From NCBI GenBank assembly GCA_021776175.1, contig JAJFGJ010000036.1:311106-375105 (forward strand): a stretch of DNA of 64,000 nucleotides. The letters run 5' to 3'. The DNA is from Kiloniellaceae bacterium (GTDB taxonomy: Bacteria > Pseudomonadota > Alphaproteobacteria > Kiloniellales > J153). Both the position numbers and the translations under genes were made by a program. How positions within the stretch are numbered: position 1 is the stretch's first letter; each line of letters opens with the position of its first letter. Positions 15,864 through 23,888 of the stretch are shown here, piece by piece. A model generated the notes under the pieces. The model made no database searches. It was not told where the DNA came from and saw nothing but the letters and a program-made list of their open reading frames with translations.

Positions 15864-17804
15864 TTGTCCGCTAAGATAACCTGGTTGTTCATTTTTCTAG
15901 TACCGTACTGGGGATTTTGCATCTACTGGGGCGCCAGGGGCGCCCGGGCGTCACGCACGGCGAGCGATTTTTTCGTTGCCGGCCGTGGCTTGCCGGTCTG
16001 GGTCTTCATCATGGCGGCGACGGCGACATCCTTTGGCGGGTGGACGTTCCTGGGCCAAGCGGGGTTGGTGTTCCGCGATGGATTTCAGTTCGTGTTCGCG
16101 GCGCTATGCGCGATCACCATTCCCTTGGCAGGGGTCGTGTTTTTAAAACGCCAATGGATGCTGGGAAAGCGATTCGGTTACCTGACGCCAGGTGAAATGC
16201 TAGCCGACTATTATCAGGGCGAAATCATTCGCTTCCTGGTGATCGTGATCGCACTGGTATTCGCCATCCCCTTCATGGGCCTGCTGCTCGGCGCCACGGG
16301 GTTTTTGTTCACCATGGTCACCGACGGATGGATTTCTCGTGACCTTGCCGTTTGGTTGATGGCCATCGTTTTTTTGATCTACGTGACATCGGGCGGCATT
16401 CGCGCCGCTGCCAACTCAGATACCTTGCAAGGGCTGTTGCTGGCGGCCGGCATCATTATCGTCGGGCTTATCGCCCTGAATCTTGTCGGCGGGTTCGAAG
16501 CCTTCAACCTGGGCATGGCGAAGATCGCCGGCTCGTCGATAACCACTTGGGATTCCACACGCGGCTACGGCGGTGGCGACTACAACGCCGGCTTCGCTAT
16601 ACCCGGAGTTGTGCAATGGACGGCAGGCCTTGGCAGGGAAACGCCGGCCGGGGGATTGTGGACGGGCGTCATGTGTCTGTCCTTCATGTTCGCTTTCATG
16701 GGCATACAGTCCGGGCCCGCTTTCTCCATGTGGGCCTTCGCCAGCAAGTCGCCGCGCGCCTTCGCGCCACAGCAGGTTTGGGCATCGTCTCTCGTCATCG
16801 GATTGATCCTGGTCTTCTTCGTTACCTTCCAAGGCATGGGCGCGCATCTTCTAGGCGCCAACCCGGCGGTGAACGATGCGGGCTTGGCAAGCGCCCAGAT
16901 CATGCCGGCCCTAACCGGGCAGAGGCACGGCGGCCTAGTCCCCTCCTATATCAATACCGTTTCCGCCGCCGCTCCATGGTTGGTCGGATTTCTAGCTGTT
17001 TGCGGCCTGGCGGCCATACAGTCGACGGGGGCCGCCTACATGAGCACCGCAGGCGCGATGTTGGCCCGCGACGTCTACCGGCGGCACATCAATTCCAGCG
17101 CTTCCCACGAAAATCAAATCCTATTTGGCCGCTTGTCTATGTTGGCCATTATGGTTTTGGCCTTGCTTATGGCGACCTATGCGCGCGATGCCCTCATGGT
17201 GTTCGGCGGTCTGGCCTTGGCCCTTGGATTCCAATTGTGGCCATCTCTCTTGGGTGCTTTGTGGTTCCCGTGGATCACGCGCCAGGGGGCTACCTATGGC
17301 TTGGCGGCGGGCATGATCGCCGTTGTCCTAACCGAAAGCATCGGGCAGAAACTTACTGGCGATTCCATGCCTTGGGGTCCCTGGCCCTGGACGATCCACT
17401 CCGCCGGTTGGGGCATATTCGTCAATCTGTGCATTTGCATCATCGCCTCGGCCATGTCGCAAAATGAATCCAGCCGCGCACGACGCATGAAATTTCATAC
17501 GTTCTTGCGCGAGCATGCCGGGAATCCGGCAGCGGGTCAGTGGCGGAAAACCGTCGCCTGGATCGTCACGATCATCTGGTTTTTCTTTGCTATCGGCCCT
17601 GGAATCGTTATCGGGAACTATATTTTCGGCGCCCCGGAAGCCGGTTACGAGAACTGGGATTTCAACATGCCCTCCCTGTGGGCATGGGTGATAATCTGGT
17701 GGGGCCTGGGCGTCGTGATGATGTGGTTTCTTGCCTATAAGATGGAGCTGTCGACGGAACCCTCAAAACCCATCGTGGCGCTGAGTGACGATTTCCAAGA
17801 CTGA
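15864..17804 (+). CDS. sodium:solute symporter (SSS family)
   Basis: Membrane transporter of 646 residues with about 13 membrane segments, coupling sodium influx to solute uptake. Family features are SDFFVAGRGLPVW at the first helices, SFGGWTFLGQAG, YLTPGEMLADYY and the ATQS-like QSTGAAYMSTA region. The start is a TTG preceded by GGGGCG seven bases upstream; no ATG precedes conserved sequence. The substrate is not assignable from sequence; SSS members carry sugars, amino acids, carboxylates or vitamins. It is transcribed away from the ABC operon through a shared gap with palindromes, so the two transporters may respond to the same nutrient. Confidence 0.9.
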   Translation: MSAKITWLFIFLVPYWGFCIYWGARGARASRTASDFFVAGRGLPVWVFIMAATATSFGGWTFLGQAGLVFRDGFQFVFAALCAITIPLAGVVFLKRQWMLGKRFGYLTPGEMLADYYQGEIIRFLVIVIALVFAIPFMGLLLGATGFLFTMVTDGWISRDLAVWLMAIVFLIYVTSGGIRAAANSDTLQGLLLAAGIIIVGLIALNLVGGFEAFNLGMAKIAGSSITTWDSTRGYGGGDYNAGFAIPGVVQWTAGLGRETPAGGLWTGVMCLSFMFAFMGIQSGPAFSMWAFASKSPRAFAPQQVWASSLVIGLILVFFVTFQGMGAHLLGANPAVNDAGLASAQIMPALTGQRHGGLVPSYINTVSAAAPWLVGFLAVCGLAAIQSTGAAYMSTAGAMLARDVYRRHINSSASHENQILFGRLSMLAIMVLALLMATYARDALMVFGGLALALGFQLWPSLLGALWFPWITRQGATYGLAAGMIAVVLTESIGQKLTGDSMPWGPWPWTIHSAGWGIFVNLCICIIASAMSQNESSRARRMKFHTFLREHAGNPAAGQWRKTVAWIVTIIWFFFAIGPGIVIGNYIFGAPEAGYENWDFNMPSLWAWVIIWWGLGVVMMWFLAYKMELSTEPSKPIVALSDDFQD

Positions 17805-17954
17805 TTCTCCCCACCCGCATTGACAACTGAACCGTTGTGGAACCAAGCCATCGGTAAGACTCTGATTGCGCCGCCAGCTTGGCGGAGTGGCGTCAACTTG
17901 TGCCCTGAGATCTACCGATTACGGGATCCCGCCAACCAAGTCGCTTTTGCCCGG

Positions 17955-19331
17955 CTATGCCTCGCCAAAGCTTTTCGCGATGAATTTATCCACCCTTTTC
18001 GCGGTCTCGCGCGCGACGCCGAGGCAGTCCGCGGTTGAAACTCCGCGCAGATAGTTTCCCACGACAAATAGACCGGGCACGCGATGGCCTAATTCGTCTA
18101 GAGTCGCGGTAACCTCGCCATGGCCGAGGCCGTATTGCGGCAGGCCTAGCGGCCAATGCCGGACCCGGGCGACAAGCGGTTCGCCACGCGCGCCGAGCAG
18201 GTCGCGAAACTCCTCGCGCGCCAGATCGACCAGAGTCTCGGGCGCCTGGGCGCCAAGATGCGGCGCCCGCGCGCCGCCGAAATAACCGGTGATGGCGACA
18301 CTGCCGTCCGGGGCGCGACCCGGAAACATGGTCGAGCTAAACAAGGCGCCGGTAACCGCCCGGCCTTCACTCGCGGGCGTCAGGAAACCGAAACCATCCA
18401 AAGAGTGCTCGACCTGATTGCGCCGGTAGCCGAAGAACACAACAGCGAGCGGCGGCGCGGAAATCCTCCCGGCGGCTTCGGCCGCGTCTTGATCCACATT
18501 CTCCAACAACTGGGCCGCGACACGCGGTTGAGTGGCCAAAACCACCGCGCGGGCTTTGAACCTTCCAGATGACCCGGCATCGATCATGAAGCCGCCAGCG
18601 ACGGGTTGAATCCGGCGGGCGACGACCCCTGTGTGAAGGACTCCGCCAAGGTCGGTTGAGAGCGCCTTGGGCAGGGCACCAATCCCAGTACGCCAGGAAC
18701 AGAGCCGGCCGCCGGGCAGGCGGTCCTCGGCGCGCCGTAAATGCAAAGCACCGCGCGTGAGCGAACCGAAACGGCGCTCCATATCGATCAGCTTCGGGAA
18801 AACGGCGGAAGCCGATAGCTCCGCCGCGCATCCCGCATACACGCCGCCGACAAAGGGATCCACCACGCGCTCGGTGAACTCCCGGCCGAAGCGCCGGGTG
18901 CAGAATTGGGCCACGGTTTCCTCCCCGGGCGTCCCGGTATCCTGGCGGCGCGGAATTCCGACCTCCGCCAGCAAACGCAATCGCGCCCGGAGAGAGAGGT
19001 AACTGGACGTGAATATGCCAAGCGGGTTCGCCGGCAGGCCCCGCAACGCGCCCTGCTTGACCAGGTAACGCCGGCGCGCATCCGCGCCGAGGCCGCATTG
19101 TTCCCTATCCAACCCCAAGTCGCGCGAGAAATCCGCTGCGGCCTTGACGGTCGTATTGACCGTGGTCGGCCCGTGCTCCATCAGGAAACCGCCAATACGC
19201 TCGGAAACCGCGTTGCCGCCGGTGAGCGCCCGGCGTTCGAGAACCGCGATGCGCCGGCCGTAACGCTTTAGATCATAGGCCAGCGCTAGCCCGGATATCC
19301 CGCCTCCGACGACGGCGACATCGATGGTCAT
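17955..19331 (-). CDS. hemY: protoporphyrinogen oxidase (oxygen-dependent type)
   Basis: FAD enzyme of 458 residues that oxidises protoporphyrinogen IX to protoporphyrin IX, the penultimate step of heme synthesis. The N-terminal dinucleotide-binding motif is VVGGGISGLALAYDL, followed by the amine-oxidase-type GGNAVSERIGGFLMEHGPTTV. The middle has DPFVGGVYAG, a hallmark of the PPOX/HemY family, and the C-terminus FVVGNYLRGVSTADC contacts FAD. Desaturases of carotenoid synthesis share the fold, but the GVYAG motif argues for PPOX. It sits next to the multiheme cytochrome province, consistent with high heme demand. It runs opposite to the symporter and has its own upstream gap of 185 bases. Confidence 0.85.
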   Translation of the reverse strand: MTIDVAVVGGGISGLALAYDLKRYGRRIAVLERRALTGGNAVSERIGGFLMEHGPTTVNTTVKAAADFSRDLGLDREQCGLGADARRRYLVKQGALRGLPANPLGIFTSSYLSLRARLRLLAEVGIPRRQDTGTPGEETVAQFCTRRFGREFTERVVDPFVGGVYAGCAAELSASAVFPKLIDMERRFGSLTRGALHLRRAEDRLPGGRLCSWRTGIGALPKALSTDLGGVLHTGVVARRIQPVAGGFMIDAGSSGRFKARAVVLATQPRVAAQLLENVDQDAAEAAGRISAPPLAVVFFGYRRNQVEHSLDGFGFLTPASEGRAVTGALFSSTMFPGRAPDGSVAITGYFGGARAPHLGAQAPETLVDLAREEFRDLLGARGEPLVARVRHWPLGLPQYGLGHGEVTATLDELGHRVPGLFVVGNYLRGVSTADCLGVARETAKRVDKFIAKSFGEA

Positions 19332-19516
19332 CGCCCGTCACCTGGCGGTCGCAAGCCACCCCAAGCGCCAGCACCGCTAAAACGCCGGCTCATCGCTCCT
19401 TGCTCCTAAAGATCCTGTTTCGAGGGCTTCCACTTAGAGAGCAAAGCCTAGCCACGGTTGGGCCGCCGATCCATGCTTTATATCAATTCAAAGTAAGGCC
19501 GGGATCGCGGGTGCGA

Positions 19517-20734
19517 TCACTTGTCGTGACAGGCCAGGCACAGATCGGTTGGCCGTTCCATCACCATGGCGCCGTGACGGGCGCTGTAGCCTTCGTGGCA
19601 AGACAGACAACTCACTTTACCATTCGGCAAGAGGATCTCGGCTGGGAACGCAGCCGGGGCGCGAAGGCCAAGCATCGGATTCCCATGGATGTAGGTCATG
19701 CCGATGGGATGGTTCGTCATCCCAGTACCGTTGCTGGCCGTAAAGGCAACCCGAATGGCAGCGCCGGGTAAAGACAACTGGTCCGGATGACAGTCCAGGC
19801 AGTGCTGAGAATAAACGTCGATCTCACCATCCGATCGATTGGCGCGCGCATCGAGGTGGGCGGAACGCAATAGGGATTCACCCCTATCCAGCATGCGGGC
19901 AAAAAAGGCCTGGCTATGGCAGGCCGAACACAGCGCGCTGCCCGCCCCGAACTCACCTGTCGCCACCGCACCGCGGATCGATTCGCCCCCTGTGCGATGG
20001 ACATTGTGACAGGTGCTGCAGGTCATCTCACCCTTCCAATCCACCGGCGTGTGCGCCGACAAGGCACGACCGGGAACAAATCCCGTGGGATGGCTGGCCT
20101 GCTTGGCCCCTTCATGACAGGCGCCGCACAGCCGCTCCTGCGAAGCCTTGAGCCGTCCGGCGTTGTCCGGCGTCACTCTATCTCCGGCTATATGGCAGGC
20201 GGCGCAACGCGGGCCAAGATGATCGTCCGGCGGCATTGCCGTGGCCACATGCGCCGTCCCCGTCCCGGCAGGGAGCAGGAGGGATTCACCCCGATCCGCC
20301 ATGCGGGCGAAAGAGGCCCGCCTATGGCAAGCGGAACACTGGGCGCCGCCCGCCGCGAACTTGCCTGCCGCCACCGCGCCACGGTTTGGTCCGCCCCCTG
20401 TGCGATGGACATTGTGACAAGTGCTGCAGGCCATCTCACCTTTCCAGTCCACCGGCATATGCGCCGGAAAGGCACGACCGGGCACAACTCCCGTGGGATG
20501 GCTGGCCTCCATGCCCCCTTGATGACAGGTGCCACACAGCCGCGCCTGCGAAGCCTGGAGCCGTCCGGCGTTGTCCGGCGTCACCCTATCTCCGGCTACA
20601 TGGCAGGCGGCGCAACGCGGGCCAAGATGATCGTGCCGCAGCACTGTTGTGGCAGCGCGCGCTGACTCCGTCACTGTCCCGGCAAGGAGCAGAAGCGCGG
20701 CAATACACCACGCAATACACACGGTCCGCGACAT
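19517..20734 (-). CDS. 11-heme c-type cytochrome with duplicated four-heme module
   Basis: Secreted multiheme cytochrome of 405 residues with eleven CXXCH motifs and an N-terminal signal peptide (cleavage near SARAATT). Residues 35-155 and 171-291 form two copies of a four-heme module with a 136-residue offset: CAACH, CGTCH or CGACH, CSTCH, CSACH. Three more motifs follow (CLDCH, CLSCH, CLACH). The start is supported by AGAGGT upstream. It follows the 12-heme gene by 336 bases on the same strand. Role inferred: periplasmic or cell-surface electron transfer. No substrate-binding domain was recognised. Confidence 0.9.
   Translation of the reverse strand: MSRTVCIAWCIAALLLLAGTVTESARAATTVLRHDHLGPRCAACHVAGDRVTPDNAGRLQASQARLCGTCHQGGMEASHPTGVVPGRAFPAHMPVDWKGEMACSTCHNVHRTGGGPNRGAVAAGKFAAGGAQCSACHRRASFARMADRGESLLLPAGTGTAHVATAMPPDDHLGPRCAACHIAGDRVTPDNAGRLKASQERLCGACHEGAKQASHPTGFVPGRALSAHTPVDWKGEMTCSTCHNVHRTGGESIRGAVATGEFGAGSALCSACHSQAFFARMLDRGESLLRSAHLDARANRSDGEIDVYSQHCLDCHPDQLSLPGAAIRVAFTASNGTGMTNHPIGMTYIHGNPMLGLRAPAAFPAEILLPNGKVSCLSCHEGYSARHGAMVMERPTDLCLACHDK
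19862..20632 (-). repeat. tandem duplication of a 408-base four-heme module
   Basis: Copy 1 spans about 20270-20632 and copy 2 about 19862-20224, offset 408 bases. Long stretches are nearly identical in DNA, for example the 60-odd bases starting at 20161 and at 20569. The identity at silent positions indicates a recent duplication or gene conversion. Confidence 0.88.
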
Positions 20735-21070
20735 CCAGCACCTCTACCTGAGCTGATCGCCATACTTGGTTCCGGATGGTCTGATTCTGGCCGGCGGCAA
20801 TTCGGTTGGAACCGCAGCGGAGGGGCTGGCGGAACTCACCGGATGATGCCGGCGACGACCGCCGGGGCGCTCAAAAGCGAGCGCCCCATGAATACATCAA
20901 TCGTGTAAATCCAACGTAAACCGCAGGTGGATACGGACGGGGACGTGTCAACCAAGCATTAAGAAATGGCCGGGCGATCAGTACCGGTGTCCGACGATGC
21001 GCAGGGGGACGGTGCCAAGGAATGACGAATCCCACATGGCACCATCAAAATCACTTGGCCTTGAGCGGGG
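20735..21070. other. 336-base gap between multiheme cytochrome genes
   Basis: No plausible gene. It contains one strong hairpin (20864-20887) and no FNR-like box that I could find. It may hold a separate promoter for the 11-heme gene. Confidence 0.5.
20864..20887 (-). terminator. hairpin downstream of 12-heme gene
   Basis: Perfect 9-base stem GGGGCGCTC/GAGCGCCCC with a 6-base loop, about 185 bases past the 12-heme stop. There is no run of T after it, so it may be an attenuator or RNA-stability element rather than an intrinsic terminator. Confidence 0.4.
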
Positions 21071-22882
21071 TCAGTATCTCTTCGGTCTATGCCTGGAACC
21101 ATGACAGTTGAGGAAGCAGGACCCCTTGAAGTTGCCGTCGTCCTGCCAAGTTGGCTCGGCAAACCCGCCGTCGCCAGTGATCTGAAAAACCTGCCCGCCT
21201 GAATCGGTGCTGGTCAGGAAGTTGATCAGATGCTGGGAGCTCTGCGAGCCGTGAGGATCATGGCAGTTTATGCAAGTGAAGCCTCTCGACCTAACATGCC
21301 TGTTGTGTGAAAAGCCGCTGGCGTCGTCCAAAAGAAGACCTTCGTCGTGACATTGGTAGCAGAGCGCGTATTGCGCCGAGCTGTATGCGCGTTCCGGCTC
21401 CATAGGATACGTTTCGGCCAGCATGGCCTCGACATTTGAGCCGTGTGGGCCGTCTGGACCGGTGCCGCCCGCGGCGACACTAGATTCTCCATTGTGACAG
21501 TCGGTGCAGTAGATAAGACTGCTGGTCCGGTTCAGGGGAATATCCGTCCGCAAGCTGGGCACCTCGGTATTGTTGCCCGGATTATTGATCTCGATAGGGT
21601 GGTAGGAGACTAGTCCCGACGAGCCGCTAATCACCTTGTCGCGAAGGTTGTAGATGCCATCCTGCCGGGTCATGTTCAGGGATCGGGCCGTCGTGCATCG
21701 CTGGTTCTCGCAGGCACTGTCGCCCGGCACGCCGTGGCACTTGAAGCAAAGCTCGTACTGGAAGTCGATCTCGGCCTTGACCGCGCCGGTGGCGCTTATC
21801 CCGGAAACGCCGAGTATGCTGGCATTGGCCAGGGGCGGCGTTGTGTGGTTGGGATCGGACGGGTCGTTCGGCCTGAACGAGACCATGGGTGGGCCGGACT
21901 TAGCCCCGTGCGGGTTATGGCAGTCGGTGCATTCCACGTGGAATGACATGGTCAGGGGATCTTCGACCGAGGTGGCGTCATGGCGCGTGTTTGGCGTGAT
22001 CTCCATGGGATGGCGTACGATTTTGATACTCTCGTTCTGGATGTCGGTCGCCGCTACCGTGCCGTCGTGGCAAAGGTAGCAAGTGTTCTCCTCCTGGTCC
22101 TTGATCAAGCGCGCCGGCGTTGCCGCGTTGTGCGGCGTATGGCAGTTGAAGCACGCGTTTTGAGCAACCGTGTTGCCGCGCCAAGCCGCTTTGCGCTCGC
22201 TCCAGGGATTCGCGCCACCGGCGGTCGCGGTCGATGTCGCATGCGCCGAAGAGCCCCAATCCCAGGTCGCGCCACCGCGCACGTGGCATGTTGTGCATAG
22301 TTCGCCATTGGCGGTGGTGCGGCGCAGGAACGGCACAATGTCCTTCTCATGCACGTCATGGCATGTCGTGCATTGCAGCTCGGTATTCTCCAGCGGCAGA
22401 CCGATGCTCGCGGGATTCGCCAGTTCCTGGTCCGCCACCTGAAGCGCGGTATCGTAGGCAAACGAGATCGGATGATCGTCCGCCAGATCGGTCCCCAGAT
22501 TGGCCCGGCCAGCGAGAAATGTGCTTTGCAGATCGTTGACCATACCGGGGGGTAGATTGCCTAAGGCACCCAGGGCCACGGTCCCGTCATGACAGGCCAA
22601 ACACAGACGCGACAGCCCCGTCGGCTGTCCTGGAAACGCCTGCAAGGTCGAACTGCCATATTCGATGTACGTCTGCCCCGAAAGCCCGTGGTTCCATAAG
22701 GGTCCCTGCGGCTGGGTGTTGTGCGGCGTATGACAAAATACGCATACCTGATCGACGTTCAGGCTCTTGAAAGGACCTGGGCCCGACGCCGACAGGTTAT
22801 GCGTGGTGTTGACCACATCCCTCACCGCCCAGGCAGGTGCCGCAAAAAACAGCAATATGGCGAGCAAACCAAGGCCGCGCAT
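21071..22882 (-). CDS. 12-heme c-type cytochrome, doubled-CXXCH family
   Basis: Secreted cytochrome of about 603 residues with eleven CXXCH motifs and a twelfth of the form CXXXCH (CFLNCH) near the C-terminus. Several motifs have the doubled-CXXCH context, for example CVFCHTPHN, CFNCHTPHN and CTDCHNPHG. The start at 22882 gives a clean signal peptide (MRGLGLLAILLFFAAPAWA). It begins one base after the NHL lipoprotein stop with GGGGGTG upstream, so the two are coupled in translation. The reading frame extends 38 codons further but overlaps the NHL gene without a signal peptide. With the barrel and the NHL protein it is probably the electron-carrying part of an envelope conduit. Confidence 0.9.
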   Translation of the reverse strand: MRGLGLLAILLFFAAPAWAVRDVVNTTHNLSASGPGPFKSLNVDQVCVFCHTPHNTQPQGPLWNHGLSGQTYIEYGSSTLQAFPGQPTGLSRLCLACHDGTVALGALGNLPPGMVNDLQSTFLAGRANLGTDLADDHPISFAYDTALQVADQELANPASIGLPLENTELQCTTCHDVHEKDIVPFLRRTTANGELCTTCHVRGGATWDWGSSAHATSTATAGGANPWSERKAAWRGNTVAQNACFNCHTPHNAATPARLIKDQEENTCYLCHDGTVAATDIQNESIKIVRHPMEITPNTRHDATSVEDPLTMSFHVECTDCHNPHGAKSGPPMVSFRPNDPSDPNHTTPPLANASILGVSGISATGAVKAEIDFQYELCFKCHGVPGDSACENQRCTTARSLNMTRQDGIYNLRDKVISGSSGLVSYHPIEINNPGNNTEVPSLRTDIPLNRTSSLIYCTDCHNGESSVAAGGTGPDGPHGSNVEAMLAETYPMEPERAYSSAQYALCYQCHDEGLLLDDASGFSHNRHVRSRGFTCINCHDPHGSQSSQHLINFLTSTDSGGQVFQITGDGGFAEPTWQDDGNFKGSCFLNCHGSRHRPKRY

Positions 22883-22883
22883 C

Positions 22884-23888
22884 TTAGACACCCCCGATAT
22901 ATTCAAAGACCTGGATGCGCCGATTATACGAATCGGCCACATAGACGCGGCTTTCGTCGATAAAAACACCCGCCGGGAGCCAAAACTGCCCAGCACCTAT
23001 GCCCTCGCCGCCAAATGCCAGCAGTAGGGCGCCGCTAGGATCGAATATCTGCACACGGTTAAACAGGGTATCGGCCACGTAGATATGCCCCGCGGCATCC
23101 GCCGCCACGCCCTTGGGCTGCGCCAGATCGCCAGAGCCATCGCCGTGCGACCCGAAGACCGACAGCGGCGACCCATCCAAAGCGAAGCTTTGGATACGGA
23201 AGTTCATCGTATCGTTGACGTACAATCGGCTATCCCAGATCGACATATGGGTCGGGTAGTTGAATTCACCTGCCGCGACACCCCGGCTGCCAAAGGAAAA
23301 AAGTTTCGTGCCGCCGGCATCGAACACATCGATCTCATGTTTGAGAGTATCCGCGACATAGAGGCGCTTGGTCGCTGGATCAAAAGCCAGGCCTGTGGGA
23401 CGCTTCATATCGCCGATGGTCTGTAGGAGCTTGCCCGAGCGGTCGAAAACGAAAACCCGCGCCAAAACGGAATCGGCGACGTAAAGCCGGCCGTCTCCGA
23501 AGGCGATCCCCACGGGCGAGGCCAGAGCGTCATCGCCCGCCTTTTCGATTCGGCCGTACTCGCGTTGCTGCAAGTCGTACAGATGAACGACCCGCGCCCC
23601 GGGGTCGGCAATGGCCACTTCACCACCATCGACGGCGATCGCGTAGGGACGTACCATCTCGCGCGAGTCCTCGCCCGCGATAAGGCTCCAGAGACGGCCA
23701 AAGATCGATCGGGTAAAGCCCAGATCTTCCGGTTCCCGGAACGCGAATAAGAATCGGATGCGCGCGGGCTCTGGTGGCTGCGGCCAAACCAGGTCCTCGG
23801 CTGGAGGCGCCAAGTCTGGCGGAGCCTCGTCGAAGCGATCGCAAGCAACCGCAAGCAACAAGGCGATTAAGGCGAGCGCCGTCTTCAT
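22884..23888 (-). CDS. NHL-repeat lipoprotein
   Basis: Predicted lipoprotein of 334 residues: a short signal ends in the lipobox LAVAC (cysteine 16), followed by a proline-rich linker and about six NHL repeats (patterns such as RPYAIAVD, RLYVADSVLARVFVFD, GHIYVADTLFNRVQIFD) that form a beta-propeller. The ATG overlaps the stop of the barrel gene (ATGA), and its own stop is one base from the 12-heme gene. NHL proteins occur in porin-cytochrome clusters of Geobacter-type bacteria. I infer an outer-membrane-anchored scaffold holding cytochrome to barrel. A paralogue lies at 28138-29235. Confidence 0.9.
   Translation of the reverse strand: MKTALALIALLLAVACDRFDEAPPDLAPPAEDLVWPQPPEPARIRFLFAFREPEDLGFTRSIFGRLWSLIAGEDSREMVRPYAIAVDGGEVAIADPGARVVHLYDLQQREYGRIEKAGDDALASPVGIAFGDGRLYVADSVLARVFVFDRSGKLLQTIGDMKRPTGLAFDPATKRLYVADTLKHEIDVFDAGGTKLFSFGSRGVAAGEFNYPTHMSIWDSRLYVNDTMNFRIQSFALDGSPLSVFGSHGDGSGDLAQPKGVAADAAGHIYVADTLFNRVQIFDPSGALLLAFGGEGIGAGQFWLPAGVFIDESRVYVADSYNRRIQVFEYIGGV

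Noticed and set aside
16352..17467. 371-codon frame inside the symporter gene
   Set aside because: It is a shifted-frame shadow of the symporter, rich in Arg/His/Gly, without a ribosome site.
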